A DNA stretch of 64,000 bases from Diogma glabrata (GCA_963693315.1 OY856188.1:265169114-265233113); one strand, 5' to 3'. Shown: positions 1-12,446, counted from the first letter of the stretch. Made by a program: numbers and translations. Notes: generated from the letters alone by a model not told the origin.

Positions 1-918
1 GTAACGTCATTTTGTCACCAACTATTTCACCATCTTTGCCTGTCTAACTGAGTTACTTAAGAAAATAGGAAGCTCATTTGCATCAAGCGTTTTATTTAAA
101 AAATCAACCAATGATACCGAACACCCGGTAGCCTTCCCTCTCACGAAGATCAGTACTTGTAGAACAAATCAAATTAATAAAGGTTATCAAAAATTATCTG
201 CAATCCAAAAATAATCTGTTGTATCTATAGAGGGCCCATAATGCGAAGTTAGGATCATAAATAAAAAATAATTATAATCTAACTTTCAGATTGTAAAATT
301 GTTGTACATTGTATTACTATCAAATAAAGCACAAAAAATGTCTCAGAAACTTTACCCGGCTCAAAAAAATTATGGCTTAACCGAATTAGAATATCTTGCG
401 GCTCTTCTTACAGTGAAAAAATTTCACGCGTATGTCGAGGGACATCACTACGGTAATCATAGATTATTTGAACCTGGTTTATGTCCTTAAAGGATCTTTT
501 TGGAAGATTGATGCGCTGGAGTTTAAAGCTCCAGGAGTTCAATTTCGAGATTAAGTCTTGTAAGGGATTCCAAAATACCATGACTGATACTCTTTCGCGC
601 CTTAATTTCGGAGATATATACCACTAGTGAAGAATGACCTAAGCCACGTTCTGCATCTGGATCTCACCTCGATATACATTAAAGACCATCAGTATGTCGC
701 AATTAAAACCAATTTACTCGACTGTCTCTCCAGAACAATCTCATTGACTTCATTGATAATTTTATGCTTCATCTTTTCAGGGGTACTGCAAACTTTCGCC
801 TCAGACAGACAATGGTAAACAGTTTAGTACCGAACAGCAGACCTCAAAACCATCGGTGTGACCCATGCGTTCATGCCAAAATACTTCGCACAGTCAAATG
901 CGGTTGAACGGTATGAGT
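1..918 (+). pseudogene. Decayed Ty3/gypsy pol fragment (RT end, RNase H, integrase scrap)
   Basis: Three stretches on the plus strand read as gypsy Pol in the correct order but in different frames. Positions 5-150 give an RT-thumb-like segment (TNYFTIFACLTELLKK). Positions 300-610 give the RNase H end (MSQKLYPAQKNYGLTELE, then RWSLKLQEFNFEI and TDTLSRL). Positions 810-918 give integrase pieces (QTDNGKQFSTE, then GVTHAFMPKYF and QSNAVERYE). Most of the integrase between them is missing and there are stops and frameshifts. The RNase H resembles that of the decayed gypsy at 51.7-52 kb more than that of the intact element at 12.4-17.3 kb. The fragment begins outside the window. It is a relic with no coding capacity. 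Confidence 0.75.
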
Positions 919-1180
919 GCTATTCAACCAGACTGGTGCGCCATACTCAGCCACTGAGTAAACCAGACTTAGAGCAGTTGTTCGGAGGGTAGCTGTAGTA
1001 GCACCCCATGTAGAACCTGCCAGTTTGTGCAATATATTGTTTCTCGTTTTAAGTTTTTGTGACGTATTTCTAGGTGGAGTTTAAAAGAAAGAGTTCTATC
1101 GAGAGTAATGCCCAGGTACTTTGGCTGTTGATTGTATTTAATGACAGTGCCGTGTAACCACCAGGTGGTTAAACATTTTT
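918..1180 (-). pseudogene. LINE reverse transcriptase C-terminal fragment
   Basis: The minus strand encodes the post-catalytic part of a non-LTR reverse transcriptase: a KYLGITLDRTLSFK motif near 1110-1150, then a segment ending in YSVAEYGAPVWLNSTHT near 918-970. Short frameshifts separate the pieces. This is the region after the YADD box in Jockey/CR1-type LINEs and is the same general type as the element at 5487-7675. It abuts the gypsy integrase scrap at about 918 and has neither its own 3' tail nor its N-terminal part, so it is a rearranged scrap. Confidence 0.65.
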
Positions 1181-2905
1181 TTTTCTATTCATCTTGTTGA
1201 GTCATTAGTTGAATAATATAAGCGGAATTGAATTAGTCAGAAATTTAGCTGTATAATCCTAAAGTTAAAAATATACCAACCTCTTCAATAGGCCCATGTT
1301 GACCTGTATTTGGTAAATTTGTTTATTTTATCTTCTGAAGATTCCATTAAATACTGTATCTAAATTCAGCAAAACAAAATTTTTTTTCAAAAAAAAGTGA
1401 TGTCTTAGCATCTCATATTTGGCAAATGGATAAACCAGTCTAAAGATCTTCACTTTGAATTCAAAACAATTATGAGTAACAGATTGGAGTAACAAATTAT
1501 GCACAAAATTCAATGTATATTTTTTGAGCACTAAATCCATATTCAATATACAATTGTATTATCTTTTAATTGATAAAAAGTAAATAAACTATTTCGCGGC
1601 AATGGGATAGAAACATTTCAAGAACCGATTTAAATATTCTAGACAGCGCAGTAAATGGAATCTTGATCTTTTCCAATTGTCTTAGAGTCTTTTTATACCA
1701 AATCATTTTTGGTTTAATTCATCCTCTGACAGCTGTTTTAGTGCAAAACATTTATTTTTGTCAACAAAGTATAACTAGAGAACTTGAAAATGGGAAAATT
1801 ACTTTTTGCAGAAACAAAAAAAAAAATAAAAATAAAAACTTAAGAATTATTTTGTTTATTCTTCTAATTGTTTTGAACGAATATTTAAAAAAAAAAAAAG
1901 AAGAAAACTCTGTTAGTTTGAATGTTCGTCGCGATTAATTTTCGAACTGTCAACAGGGATACACATTGTTTGTTTACCGGTTTGATTGTCACTGCGTTCA
2001 TGTTGAACCGATTCGAGTAAACGTGTCCTAAGATTGTCATACACGTTTTTTTTAAAGTGACAGCAACTTTGTGTTTCCATTTCCTGCTGAGCTGCTCAAG
2101 GTGTAGAGTCACTTAAATCATAATTGATTAGTAAAGTAGTGAAATATAGTATTCCAGGACTCGCACACACAGCCATTTCGGTGGACACACTACATGGAAA
2201 TTTTTTTATTTTGTGAATTGAAAGGTATGTGGAATGTTTGTTTTGGTGTATTTCACGAAACTAATTTAAATCACATGTGTTTCTAGTTTTGAAGTCTCAT
2301 CCTGTTGGCTGATTGCATTTTATATCGGCTGTTAAAAGACTGTCTAGTCCACCGTAGCATGCAGTCGGGAATTGGGGTGCTTCATGTGGACAAAATTTAA
2401 ACTTCAATCCAAGCAAGATATAGTAAACTGCTAGTTCGCAACAGATTTAAAATATATGTGTAGCAGTCATATTTTATTTTATAGTGATTTATAACCCGAA
2501 AAAGAGATTATTTTATATTCATGATCTTGCTAAGGAAAATATGGTTATCTTACATCCATCAAAACCTTCAAATTTTCAAGTGGCTTTTATAATGCTTAGC
2601 CTTACAATAGTAATGCGTTTTTAGGAAGTTTTAGTATCACCAGTAACACGATGTTATATTTTAAGTAGTATCAAAGAGTCGAAGTGATATGTATATAATG
2701 CAGATACAACTTCATTCCTGTATCTTAAACTCATAATTACACATTGGTGTTGCTGGTTATTTTAATTGTTTAACTTATATAACACAGTGTGCTGTTCGCT
2801 CATTGAAAATACAGTTAGTTTTTATATCCATGTTTTTATTGTATCGCACATCAGTGCTTTAATATAAATTTGATTAGCTTTACTATTAGTTTATTCTAGA
2901 TAGAA
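1181..2905. other. AT-rich DNA, no gene recognised
   Basis: Only short open frames with low-complexity products are present. The A-rich run near 1886-1899 breaks any longer frame. I recognise no protein, RNA gene or mobile-element end here. Confidence 0.6.
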
Positions 2906-3776
2906 CCCAAGTAGCAAAAATAGTGATTGTCAGTACTTAAAGAAAGATTTAAGAAGACTTAAACAAAGCAACGCGCCTTCTTAAAGAAGGATTTAAGTTT
3001 GAATTAAGTACAAAAAGGCCCAGGTGGGCGGTCCGATAGAACGAATTAAGAAGCGTATTTTTATCTTATTTGCTTCTTAAATAGGTATGTTATTTTTCAA
3101 CTCCTTCTTAACTCCAGCTTAACTCTTTCTTAAATCGATATGTCATTTTTTTGTTATATACTATCAAATTTAAAGAGTGACGCAGAATTTTCTATCTCTC
3201 TTTATCTTTATTAAATTGATTTAAATTAAAGTAATAGACAATGTTGAAATGAAACAAAAAAATATGACATGTTATGCTGTTTTAAAATTTAATGAAAGAA
3301 TTGATAAATAAATAAAAATTATATGTAAGGTTTAAAATCAGTTTTAAGAAAATATTAAACCGATATTTGCAAACGAAACGAGTTTTATGGTGAAGTTGGA
3401 ACTTCTAGCTTCTTTAAAACTCATGCGCCTCCACGATTTCTCTTATTTATTATAATTGTTGAAAATATGCCAAAATTCAATGCGCCCTAAATTATATTTT
3501 AAATTATTTGTAGATCAAACCCCGACATATTTATGCTCACATCGTGGTTAGCTATCTAAATATAAGTATAAAATAAAAAATTCGAGCAATTGCTGTGTGA
3601 AAATATTGCGGAATTTTGGTCTTGCTCAAGTAGAAGGAAAATTCTCAAATTAAGTTCAAATATCTTCTTAATTTAGTATGACACAATACCAAAAAAGTTG
3701 TTATTCCTTCTTAATTCGGGAGAAAAACCAAGAACGAATATATACTATTTTGGGTATGATTAGTTTTGAACATGTA

Positions 3777-3979
3777 CACTGGAAAAAAAAGGTGGTGTAA
3801 TCTACAATAAGTTAGTTCAATCAAATTAATTTTGTAGCATGATCTAAAATTAAGAACAACATACAAAGCATTTGTCTAACGGTAAAACGTTTTGTCAATC
3901 GTACTAAATTGTATATGATGCTACAAAATTGCTTTGGTTTAACTAATATTGTAGAATTCACCAACATATTTTTTCAGTG
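3777..3979. mobile_element. 203-bp MITE with TA target duplication (Tc1/mariner-like)
   Basis: The left end, CACTGGAAAAAAAAGGTGG, and the inverted right end, CACTGAAAAAATATGTTGG, pair over about 32 bp with few mismatches and end near an ATTGTAGA box on each arm. TA dinucleotides flank both ends at 3775-3776 and 3980-3981. Size, long imperfect arms and a TA duplication fit a Tc1/mariner-type MITE. It is inserted inside the larger element at 2906-4714. Confidence 0.7.
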
Positions 3980-4039
3980 TACATCACTACAAACTTATGG
4001 TATGTGACATACCAATATTCGACGTATTAAAGAAGGCAC

Positions 4040-4172
4040 ATCATACTGATTTAAAACTTCTAATATACATACCAAATTAAGAAGCCTTTAAGAATTCTTT
4101 ATGCGTGCTCATACATTCCGATTTAAGATGTTGATATGCATACCAAATTAAGAAGTCTTTAAGAATACTTTA
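4040..4172. repeat. Two-copy direct repeat of about 66 bp
   Basis: The unit CATACCAAATTAAGAAG followed by a TTTAAGAAT box occurs at about 4068-4098 and again at 4138-4170, each preceded by a GATTTAA box. It is part of the sub-terminal repeat structure of the 2906-4714 element. Confidence 0.55.
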
Positions 4173-4714
4173 AGTGAGATCTTTTTTTTTTTTTTTTTTT
4201 TTTTTTCTTTATTTATTTCATTTGACAATAATTTTAACATGTTGTTAAATAAAATTTTTTAAATAAAATTAAAAAAAAATATTTAGTTATTCATATATGT
4301 ACATTCTTCTAAATGTCAGTTGCTCGAACCATAATGGTTATAACGCAACTTCATAATAATATTTTTAATACAACGCTATTTGTCAACTAATTACAATTCA
4401 ACACAAAATTAGTTTTACTTGCACTTTATGTGCAAGTAATTAAAATTCAGTAACATTGGTTATTAAATTTATATTCCTTTCAATAAATTCTAAAATAAAT
4501 AAAGAAACATAGAGACTATATAATATATTAAAGAACAAAAATAATAAATAAAACTAATATCTTACATACCGATTTAAAACCAAGATGAAACTACCATTTT
4601 AATAACGATTTAAGAAGCATTAAAGAAATAAAAATTTAAAATACCAAAAAACGAGTGAATTAAGTTGGAATTAAGAAATGACATCCCAAAGCAACACCAA
4701 TTTTGCTACTTGGG

Positions 4715-5140
4715 AATAGGTTATGATCATTATTGTTTGATAATGGTTATATATAATTATATAATTTTTTTTCTGAATTAAGTGTAACATGACCAGACTT
4801 ACTATATTTTTTGGGATTCACCATAGCTTTTTTTAGATTTCCTTCTTTTTAGTAAAAAGAAAAAAAAGAACCTTGTGGTCTTGCGGTGAGCTCATCTCCA
4901 GATTCAACAAAGGACAAATTGGTGAGTGAATTTTTATTACACTTTAGAAAGTTTATGAGTGGTTCTGAAACTGTAGTATTTTTTGGTCATAATTTTTTTG
5001 AATGGGGATCAAATATTGCCGATCGACCTCATATATTTTATTGTTTTCAATTAAGATTAGATTTTTTTTTTCATAGCTATTAATAGACTTAATTTTCAAT
5101 TATTTAAATAATAAAATTTTATTGTAGTTATTATATTTGT
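4715..5140. other. AT-rich spacer, no gene recognised
   Basis: A short open frame at 4886-5083 has no recognisable similarity and a biased composition. Nothing else is supported. Confidence 0.5.
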
Positions 5141-5267
5141 ATTAAAATAGTATTCTTAATTACAATTATTAAAATTAAAATTACTGAGTACTGAGTGTTC
5201 TCAATTAAAATAGTATTCTTAATTACAATTATTAAAATTAAAATTACTGAGTACTGAGTATTCTCAA
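5141..5267. repeat. 63-bp tandem repeat, two copies
   Basis: A unit starting ATTAAAATAGTATTCTTAAT begins at 5141 and again at 5204. The copies are nearly identical, including the ACTGAGTACTGAGT segment near the end of each. The high identity indicates a recent local duplication. Confidence 0.85.
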
Positions 5268-5486
5268 TCAAATTGTTGTGATTTTCTTTTTTATCGTTTT
5301 GTGTCTGTGCTAGACATGAATTGCTAAATAGAAGATGGTGGCGGTGGTAATGGGCTGACTGCGGTTTGCGCCGGGATGATCCGATTGACTCGTCATAGCA
5401 CGAAGGGAGTTACGACCTACTCAACCTCCATGCAAGAGAACCCCCTACATTTCCGACTTGCGCTTCCCGCGAAAAGAAAACTATAA

Positions 5487-6503
5487 TTAAGTGGAGGATG
5501 GTGGGTTACAGCCGTTAAATAACACTGATAGCTCGTGTTTTGCCAGTTTGTTGTTTAAGTGGAAACAGGAGCTCTCGGTTTTACTTAGATTGGGAAATAA
5601 GCTCCACGTTCGAAAATAGTCATTCATTATCGCTAGGTCAGTTGAGAGCAAATCCTCCAAAACACCCATGTCTTTGTTTTGAGTGGCCAGGGTCCAATCA
5701 TCAGCGTAACCAAATTTCTTTGATGTTGTGTCAGGAATGTCATGAATGTACAGATTAAAAAGTAATGGCGCCAGGACGGAACCCTGCGGTAAACCATTGT
5801 TAAGCGTTTTAGACCTACTACAGGAATTATTTAGATGAACTTTGAATACACGATTACTTAGCATGTTGTTAATTAAACGAGAGATGATGCTACAAGGTAT
5901 TGCATTGAACAGCTTATATATGATCCCAATTCGCCAGACCGTGTCATATGCTGCAATAAGATCGGTGAATACTGCGCCTGTTTTTAGTTGTTTTTGATAC
6001 CCAGCTTCGATATAGGATGTTAGAGCGAGCAGTTGGTCAGTGCAACTGCGATTGGGACGAAAACCAGCTTGTTCAACTGGGATCTGATCATTCAATATCG
6101 GTGCGATAAGATTGTATATGAGCCGTTCTAGCAACTTATAGCAGGTGCTCAAAAGGGCAATCGGGCGATAGCTTCCTGGTTCATTGGATGGTTTACCTGG
6201 CTTAAGTATCGCTATCACTTTCGTAGTCTTTAAATGTTTTGGTAGATTGCCGGTTCCTAGGACATTCGAGAAAAATTTAGTTAGCCACTGTTTTACATTT
6301 TTTCCAGCATTTTTAAGAAATTCTGGAAAAATGCCATCGTAGCCAGCTGCTTTTCTATTTTTTGTTTGGGACAGAGCTGATTCTAGTTCTTCGCTACTAA
6401 AAGAGTTCGCATACTTCGATGGAGACGAGCAATTGCGCTTCATTTCTCTTAATTTGCGTTTAATTGTTCTCTTATGAAGGCGATTAATAGAAGAACGAGA
6501 CAT
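5487..6503 (-). pseudogene. LINE reverse transcriptase domain
   Basis: The 338-residue frame carries the non-LTR RT blocks in order: KNRKAAGYDGIFPEF, KVIAILKPGK, SYRPIALLSTCYKLLE, EQAGFRPNRSCTDQ, FTDLIAAYDTVW with the first catalytic Asp, LPQGSVLAPLLFNLYI, and FGYADDWTLAT with the YADD active site. It stops soon after SLFPNLSKTESS, where the thumb and C-terminal region should follow. It is fused to a short unrelated tail, so the 3' part of the coding region has been lost or shifted. Catalytic residues are intact, but the protein is separated from its endonuclease by frameshifts. Confidence 0.85.
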
Positions 6504-6535
6504 ATTTACTCTGTGATTTGCGATGTCCTCTGGAT

Positions 6536-6877
6536 TTATTTCATTGTTAGCACGAGTAATTGAGTTTGAGCCACCCAGTTTCCGAAGGAGACTCCATGCT
6601 TCCCTGCTTGAATGGGAAAAATCAATGTTTTCAACAGCGTTAATCCACTTTTGTTTTCTCGCTCCAGTGAGTATATTAAGTCATCAGCCACGTCTGCCTC
6701 ACCACTACTAAGGTACTTCTCATATAATATATCGCTCTCTTTACTCCAGCCAGGAATATATTCTTCACGAAAGCCTCTTGCGATGCATTTCTTTGCAGTT
6801 GAGATGATGGCTCCAACAAATCTATCGTAATTTTTAGGAATGGGTTGGATCCAGCGAATCACTTCATCCAACTTCAA
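6536..6877 (-). pseudogene. LINE endonuclease-RT linker segment
   Basis: A 113-residue open frame, preceded in the same frame by a WNFNKADWAKYR-like segment, corresponds to the linker between endonuclease and reverse transcriptase in Jockey-like LINEs. It drifts out of frame near 6575. A neighbouring frame reads on through RANNEINPEDIANH into the RT frame below. Confidence 0.65.
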
Positions 6878-7081
6878 CCTATATTTAGCCCAGTCAGCCT
6901 TGTTAAAATTCCATCTAGGTTGAGGAGTAGAGGTAACGAGTGGAATTTGGATTCCTACGTCCAGAATTACTGGACGATGTTGAGAGCGTGGAAAACCTTG
7001 TAAGACAGCCCTAGATATTGGAATAGGGTTACGTTATTCGTTTTTTGTGGAACAACAGAGGTCGGGATTGTAATCGCTTCG

Positions 7082-7675
7082 TCATCTTGCAGATCTAAAG
7101 GTTTTCAAGTCTTTCGCATCATATACCAGGAACATGTTGTTATCATCCGCCCAGTCGGTCAGTTGCACGCCATTGGTATTATTATTTGAGTAGGACCACT
7201 GAGTGTGATGGCTATTGAAGTCACCAGCATATATTGCTGGGTGATGAAATAATGGTAGAGTAGCAGCTGGCCATCTTGTATTTGGAGGCTTGTATACGTT
7301 TACAATTTTCGTGTCCGATATATCAACAACAATAAGATGTATATCGTTGTCCGTCTGTGTAAGTACGTGCGTGCAGTTCAGGATTTCTGACTTAACATAC
7401 GTGGCAGATCCATATGATTGATGGTAAATAGCACTAATAAATTTGTAACCAACAATGTTTCCTCTAGAGGTAAGTTGCGCTTCATCTGCTGCATGCGTTT
7501 CTTGCAGAATTATAACGTCGATGTCGTAATCTTTTAATAATCTTTGTAAATGTTCAGTTTTTGACCTGCTTATTCCTTCAATGTTCAGTTGCAAAATACG
7601 GACTGAAGGTCCAATTTTTTTTGTCTTATGGTGCTGAAAAGTACCGTTGTTATTGTGATTTTGATTTTGGTTCAT
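7082..7675 (-). pseudogene. LINE endonuclease domain (APE-like)
   Basis: The 197-residue frame starts with an Asn-rich leader. It then shows the APE-type endonuclease signatures of LINEs: an N-terminal LQLNIEG strand, VIILQETH carrying the catalytic Glu, VNVYKPPNTRW, and YAGDFNSHHTQW with the catalytic Asp/Asn pair. The frame then breaks. On the minus strand just below 7080 another frame continues with a SQHRPVILDV segment, matching the SDH-like end of the domain. It is the N-terminal part of the LINE protein that continues at 6536-6877 and 5487-6503. Confidence 0.8.
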
Positions 7676-10072
7676 ATTTATTTTTTTTTTGTATCACAGC
7701 CAAGAGCTCGAAATGAAATGTTTGGCTACCAAGTTGAAATAGACTATTTGCGTAACCCAGGGTGCAGCACGAGGAGCTTATCTATTTCACATACCCCAAT
7801 GATAAGACCGATTCGGATAACATCCCTATTTAATCGTTTAAGCCTGGTGCTTTGACCTTATTCTTATTGAATTCGTTTTGAGTCTTTGAGTCCCTGAGTT
7901 AATAAAAAGTTCAAGCGGTAATCAACGAAAAAGAAGCAAACCTGTAAATAACCCCATCTTTAAAGCATGCCACGCATCCCTGACATTCATTTTTAACGAT
8001 CAATTTTCCTTTGCTGTACCCCTTGTCTTACTAGGTTTTCCAGCTGTTCAGAACTCTAAGTGGTATAGATGAGCCAATCTACCTTCCTCTTCTATCATCC
8101 TTAGATAAGATGCTAGATGGACATTCCAGCAACATTACTTACAATGTTAGCTGTCCTACTATCTGTTGTTACACTCGCTTCTCACGTACCGTACTGTAGA
8201 GAATCTTACCGTCATTTGTTGTTCAATCATAGCACGTAGTGTTGTTACTATAAGCCAAATGTGTAATAAATCAAAGTATCTCTTCCATAATTCCATATAG
8301 GTTAGACCTGTGGTTGGGAATGAAAACGAGCAACTTGGATGGAAATAATCTAATATTATTTCTAAAGACAACGCAATGCTCTGTTTTAACTAGCAATAGA
8401 CAGACGAGCGAAAAATCACTAGTATTTACAGTCCATCACGTTAGAGTCTTGTAACTTGTTAAGGTAAATAGCTCTTTGAGATTGCCATGTATTCAAGGTT
8501 TCGTTAGGAACTGAGCCAGCTAAAGCTAATTTCTTTCTGCTTTTTACCAAATAGTCTGCCATTTGGACCTTTTGATAACAAAAATATTCCGAAAACAAAC
8601 AAACAAATTTTTCGATTTGATAATTATACTTATAATAAATCACGCGTCCCGGTGTCTATATTGCTCCACCTTCTTCTTACTTACAATTACTTTTTAAATA
8701 TGAACAAAAAAATGTATAACTGACTAGAGACTATTATTAATACTTTGATATATTTCACGTGACAAACAATTATAATCAACCCCTTTCATAATATCCTCAG
8801 AGACTAAGCACGACCAATCCCTCTTATAATACAATATGTTTATTGAAATTTTTATGACAAATGATGTTGTTCGTTGTATGATAAAATGGCATCTAAGCGA
8901 ACGTAGATTTGAAATGAAAATATTAATAAATTTTGCTATATGTATTCTATAATTTTTCAGGAATTATTATTACTTATGTTGATAGTGATTTTTGATTTAC
9001 AGTCCTTACAGTTAATGACCAAAACCCACCCTATAAATAGTTTGAAAAATTATTAAAATATTTCAATTAATTTATTTGATGGAGCGAGTGAATTTCATGT
9101 ATCCAGATGGTGCTCTTTCTAAATACAAAATTCACGATAATTTCAATATATATTTTTATTATAATAAAATAGAATTTTTGTGTATATATTTATTTATTTT
9201 TCGTTTACATCATATCCAAGAAACATTGATTTTATTGATTGCTTTGAGTTCCTTATAGTTTTCTCTTCGTGACGGAAATTTTTATATCTTGTGCAATAAT
9301 ATCCATTCCGGAAATTGTTTTTTTATGATCTCATATAATCGTTACAATAAAATATATCAATAAAAAAAGAAACAATCAAAAATGAAAATATTGATAAAGA
9401 GTAAAATGACAATGAAAATGACTTGAAAATGATATTTTCTTTTTTATTATTATTTGAAATGATTCTCGGTTCTACAAAATGGACAAAAATGAATTTTACT
9501 GTGCCAACAAAACTTTCATAACTACCAACAAATAACATGTAACCTTTCCATACTGCCTTTATATAATTTTTAAAATTTTGATAACATAATTGAACAAAAG
9601 TAATCTTAAGGTCAACTTATATTGAAGTGTTTTATTTCAACAACTGTTCGTTTAACAAACTTTAAAAATTAAACAACTGAAACCAAAAGATTTACATTTC
9701 AACATTTACTTAATCACAAAACCAAAACAAAATGTGGGTAAGAAGATATATATTCCATAGAATATCTTAACAAAAAAGTTCATTTCTGTAATTCTTTAAA
9801 GTCTTTTTTTTTGTGAACATTAAGCAAACTTTTCAGTTTTCTTCTTTTTTATTTTTGTTAAAGTTTTAAAGAATGAATATTGTACTGTGTGCAAAACGTA
9901 TGAGGTATTATAACGTAGCATTGGGTTCAAAAAGTTCTTAAACTTATATCTTAAATGTACAGTTTTGGCATTCAAATAGAAAACTATTACAACGAAAATA
10001 AAAATCGGGGTTCTGTGCATTCGTGTTTATAAAAATAGTTAAAAGCACGATAGTTGAGTCACGAAATTCTTG
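7676..10072. other. AT-rich region without a recognised gene
   Basis: Short open frames here (for example near 8159-8371, 8419-8643 and 9323-9538) have hydrophobic or Lys/Asn-rich products with no recognisable motif. No structured RNA or transposon end was recognised. Confidence 0.55.
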
Positions 10073-10076
10073 GTTT
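10073..10076. repeat. Target-site duplication GTTT, left copy
   Basis: GTTT directly precedes the TG of the left LTR and is matched by GTTT directly after the CA of the right LTR at 25998-26001. A 4-bp duplication is typical of Ty3/gypsy integrases. Confidence 0.8.
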
Positions 10077-12341
10077 TGTACCACTCTCATCGGGATAACT
10101 TTTTCCCAATCGGGATCACTTTATAAATCAATTACTTGGGTTTGCTCAGCCTCCAGGATTTGTTTTGGTGATCGCAAGTGTACATCAAGAATATTTAGGA
10201 GTGCAGACAGAAAAATAAACAAAGAATGTCTCCGCAGTTCACGAATCTCAACGAATCTGAACACTTCCCGACTAAAATAATTATTCCATTAACCCTGTAA
10301 TTTATTCAGGGCACAAACAAGAGTTCGTCATACTTGAAAACTTGAAGAAAAGATTATACAATGTTCACAAGACTAAAAGTATAATTAAGTTATCAAAAAA
10401 ATATAATAAGAAATTATTTGAGCTTACTCTAGTTTTCCTTCAATTTCCCTGCGATTTAGTTCCTTTCAGTCCCTCTGCTCTTCAGTATTTCAAAAAAATC
10501 ACTGGTAGTGTTTGAAAATTTGAAAATAATTCCGTCTCTCATGAAGTGCCATTATACAAAATTGCCCAAGTTTCTATTAAATCAAAACCATTATACGCCT
10601 AGTACACTGAATGTACTGCCCGCCATTTTTCACTTCTTTTCTATCACCACTCATCCAAAACGCTACTCCGCATATTTCATGATCATAATTATTCCGGTAT
10701 GCTTAACAACTGATCTTGTCTAATCCCCATCGGTACACTCTTGAATCAAATTATATATATCCTTAATTTCAGGCAAACTTTAGCTTAAAAAAAAAAACAA
10801 ACGAAATAGTTTGCATGGGTTTGTTTTATTTATGCCAATTTAATATTTTGCCCCAAGTTTTAATATACACTGACAGAAACTTTTGTTTACATTCGTTCGT
10901 TACAGTTCAGTGTTTTATCACTAATGTTTAAATTCAATATTTACAGTCGTATCCGTGATATGAATTTTCATTCACATTTAATTATTTGAATTCGATATGT
11001 TATCACTACCTTTTATGTACAACATTTATAGTTATTTACAGGAAATTAGTTTTTATTTACGTTTAATTTATTTCAATTCAATAAGTTATCACTATTTGTT
11101 ATGTACAGTGTTTACAATTATGTACAGGAATTTAATTTTTATTTACATTTAGTTTATTTCAATTCAATTGTTATCCATCATTATGAATAACGGTTATCTT
11201 ATTTAGAATATATTTTGTAATCACAATATTTTTTTTCTTTTTAAATCTCATTATCCCTTTTTTTACTATTTCTTTTCCTTAAAAATATTATATATATTTT
11301 TTTTTTTAAAATTTCGTTTCGAAAAACAACTAACTCTAATAATTTAGCACAGTATATCACAGTAACAATTCCAAACAAAAAAACACAAAGTGATGCGTCC
11401 ACAACTGTCTATCACGACGACCGAGGTAAAAAAAAAGAGAATTTTTGGAAGAAAATTTGGTTATTTATAGTCAAAGAAAATCATTACTTTTGGTTTCCAA
11501 TATGCATCGACTTCCGGGTCAGAACATTCTAGAAAAATCTTCTATTACTTTTTCAGAAACAAAAATCAGCAAAAAATATCAAGCAGTTACATGATCGACT
11601 GTTGTAGATCTAATCGTATATTTTGAGCAATGGGAACTGTCAAACCAAAGCAACAACAACAATGATTAAAGGTTGACTTTCTACATTTTACAAAGTCTTC
11701 TCTCTTCATATTCCTGATTTCTGTGACATCAAGTTGTGTTAGTTGTTTTTGAAAACGTAAATAATATCTAGTAACATATATAATTCTTAATATTAATTTC
11801 GTTTCTTTATCTTAGATAATTCAAAAAAATGTAAAAGACACATTGACAAAAATTACAGAGCATAAAACTTCTGTACTTCTAAATATAGAGAATGATTGTA
11901 ACAATCGGTAAGTTAATGTTCATAGATCCAGTCAGTATCATTGGTTCCTGTTTCATTAAAAAAAATCGATACATTTCCAGGTACACGTAAACAACACCCA
12001 GGATCTTTGGCTCATTTTGGAATAAAATTCAAAAAAAAATCTAGTCAGACGGTAGTCAAACTATCTATAGAAGGTCGATGAGAGCATAACCCTGTATGAA
12101 TACATGGAAAGATTTTTCCTTTCAATAAAACAAATGAGTAATTGTGATACAGATGTTTAATGTTTTCAATTTAATGAGAACGACTGATTATAACTAAAGT
12201 CCATTATTTTTGTGGTAAGGCTTTTATTGAGAAGGTGTATTACTTTGTCTTGGTACCCTTACTTTGTTTTAATACTAATTTTTTTTTGGTTTGGGTTGAA
12301 ATTCAAATGCATGAGTCGATGTCAATTAATCAATTGTTACA
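10077..12341 (-). repeat. 3' LTR (2265 bp), uninterrupted copy
   Basis: It starts TGTACCACTC and ends TTGTTACA on the plus strand, the canonical TG...CA boundaries. It is co-linear with 19048-20062 plus 24735-25997, with no length difference. At 11079-11091 it keeps the uninterrupted CAATAAGTTATCA sequence that is duplicated around the LINE in the other LTR, so it serves as the empty site. It lies directly downstream of pol. No obvious polypurine tract adjoins it. Confidence 0.92.
10911..11170. repeat. Degenerate tandem repeat of about 86 bp inside the LTR
   Basis: Three units begin with a TTATCACTA box (about 10915, 11000 and 11086) and contain a TTTATTTACNTTTA box and a TTTCAATTCAAT box. 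The corresponding array in the other LTR is where the Jockey LINE inserted. Confidence 0.7.
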
Positions 12342-12446
12342 GGACAAGTTCCTTAGAAACATCGTTTATAATGAACTTGAAAAGACAGCCGTAAGACAAG
12401 AGAATAGGAAAAGCATCCTAACAATTATACTGAATTTTTCACGTGA

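Larger units (their letters stand above)
2906..4714. mobile_element. Non-autonomous DNA element with CCCAAGTAGCAAAA terminal inverted repeats
   Basis: The left end reads CCCAAGTAGCAAAAA and the right end (4701-4714) is its inverted complement TTTTGCTACTTGGG, giving a 14-bp perfect terminal inverted repeat. Inside, both sub-terminal regions are crowded with TTAAGAAG and its complement CTTCTTAA. Examples lie near 2950, 2975, 3050, 3072 and 3105 on the left and near 4030, 4075, 4155, 4605 and 4665 on the right. There is no transposase-like reading frame. A 203-bp MITE sits inside at 3777-3979 and a long T run lies at 4183-4206. No clear target duplication is visible: the flanks are tagaa on the left and aatag on the right. 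The superfamily is not assigned. Confidence 0.6.
5487..7675 (-). mobile_element. Frameshifted non-LTR retrotransposon (Jockey/CR1-type), minus strand
   Basis: Endonuclease, linker and reverse transcriptase follow one another on the minus strand in the order expected for a LINE polyprotein. They lie in three frames, broken near 7080 and near 6575. No ORF1 with zinc knuckles is visible upstream of 7675. The RT reading ends at about 5487, before the usual C-terminal region, and the sequence down to about 5335 is GC-richer than its surroundings and probably still belongs to the element. The element is not functional as it stands. Confidence 0.8.

Noticed and set aside
10508..10723. A 71-codon gene found twice (also at 19479-19694)
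   Set aside because: Its duplication is just the LTR repeat; the product has no recognisable domain and LTRs rarely encode proteins.
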